A DNA stretch of 64,000 nucleotides from Clostridiales bacterium. GTDB lineage: Bacteria > Bacillota > Clostridia > Peptostreptococcales > Anaerovoracaceae. Each line of letters starts with the position of its first letter. Position 1 is the first letter of the stretch. The translations under genes and the position numbers were made by a program. The notes under the pieces were generated by a model that searched no databases, was not told the origin of the DNA, and saw only the letters and a program-made list of their open reading frames with translations. Positions 63,674 to 64,000 of this stretch are shown here, in pieces. The DNA lies in NCBI GenBank assembly GCA_012513435.1, contig JAAZCE010000019.1, positions 102,507-166,506 on the forward strand. Direction: 5' to 3'.

Positions 63674-64000
63674 CTAAGCTTCTAGTGCTTTTGCGGCAGC
63701 AGCCTTATCAGCAGCTCGCTGCTCTAATACAGCCTGATATTCTTCCTCTGTCATTTCTTCCATTGTGATTCCAGTGAATCCGTAGAAGATAGAAACGAGA
63801 GGGTTGAACCAGTTAAGTATAGCAAACGGAGCATATCCGCCTGCACCCCACTGTGGAGTCTGCAGGAATCCACGCATTGTGGCTCCGCAAGTGTTCCAAG
63901 GGATAAAATTGGAAGTAAGTGTACCGGAGTCTTCCAGACATCTTGACAGGTTCTTTGCCTTGAGTCTTCTGTCTTCAAATGCTTCCTTGTACATTCTTCC
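63674..64000 (-). CDS. nhaC: NhaC-family Na+/H+ antiporter, C-terminal part (continues beyond window)
   Basis: The frame is open to base 64000, so only about the last 108 residues are here; the ATG at 63994 is internal. Conserved C-terminal NhaC sequence: LSRCLEDSGTLTSNFIPWNT, then CGATMRGFL and YAPFAILNWFNPLVSIFYGF, ending in a charged tail (EEYQAVLEQRAADKAAAAKA). It is a different paralogue from the NhaC-like gene at 56807, closer to the classical amino-acid/Na+ type. Confidence 0.88.
   Translation of the reverse strand, partial: GRMYKEAFEDRRLKAKNLSRCLEDSGTLTSNFIPWNTCGATMRGFLQTPQWGAGGYAPFAILNWFNPLVSIFYGFTGITMEEMTEEEYQAVLEQRAADKAAAAKALEA

Overview
The window reads as part of the chromosome of a strictly anaerobic, low-to-moderate GC Bacillota of the class Clostridia. 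The evidence is an F1 ATPase operon, a trimeric NAD-linked [FeFe]-hydrogenase with many ferredoxin-type clusters, rubrerythrin, clostridial thiolases, ScpAB, AGGAGG-type ribosome binding sites and many strong intrinsic terminators. The putrescine aminotransferase behind a sigma-54 promoter, the tandem thiolases and the hydrogenase would suit an amino-acid or amine fermenter, for example of the Anaerovoracaceae/Family XIII type. That placement is inference. No rRNA, tRNA, CRISPR array, prophage or intact insertion sequence was seen.

Layout. 1-3.8 kb: end of the ATP synthase operon (atpA partial, atpG, atpD, atpC) with a hydrogenase-associated TM1266-like regulator translationally coupled to its end. 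3.9-8.1 kb: convergent hydCBA hydrogenase operon. 8.3-14.9 kb: PhzF-like enzyme, a FeoB gate domain without its GTPase, the copper ATPase CopA with an overlapping radical SAM gene, and a DUF368 (PopT-type) membrane protein. 15.1-20 kb: sigma-54 promoter and putrescine aminotransferase, scpAB, a D,D-carboxypeptidase and a cysteine-rich PyrK-like flavoprotein. 20.1-26.8 kb: a 35-residue small gene, a NifX-like protein with a Crp/Fnr regulator, a rhodanese/CoA-disulfide-reductase/rubrerythrin operon, a flavoprotein and an Mrp-type Fe-S carrier. The two promoters flanking the Crp/Fnr gene share the same palindromic box at the same distance from their -10 elements, so this is probably one redox/sulfur regulon.

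26.8-34.7 kb: a DUF3089 lipoprotein; then a VTC - DUF4956 - DUF4353 operon divergent from a two-component system, the best candidate here for a poorly described surface-polymer system; then a split ThrE exporter. 34.8-39.8 kb: aconitase, isocitrate dehydrogenase and a GntR/FCD regulator with an operator over the promoter, then a patatin. 39.9-41.1 kb: a scrambled relic of a response regulator/ABC transporter locus. 41.3-45 kb: DNA repair genes (SplB-like radical SAM and its TIGR03915 partner behind a LexA-type box, Ogt) and a sirtuin.

45.1-54.9 kb: surE, isochorismatase-like, DUF2156, two tandem thiolases (the second has lost the catalytic His), a C39-like lipoprotein, glnS, malic enzyme, and a queuosine-precursor transporter under a preQ1-I riboswitch. 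55-59.2 kb: an AT-rich block of amidohydrolase, NhaC-like antiporter and LuxR regulator that looks acquired. 59.2-64 kb: gene remnants, an AI-2E family permease, a U32 peptidase, a small membrane protein, and the 3' end of a second NhaC antiporter running off the window.
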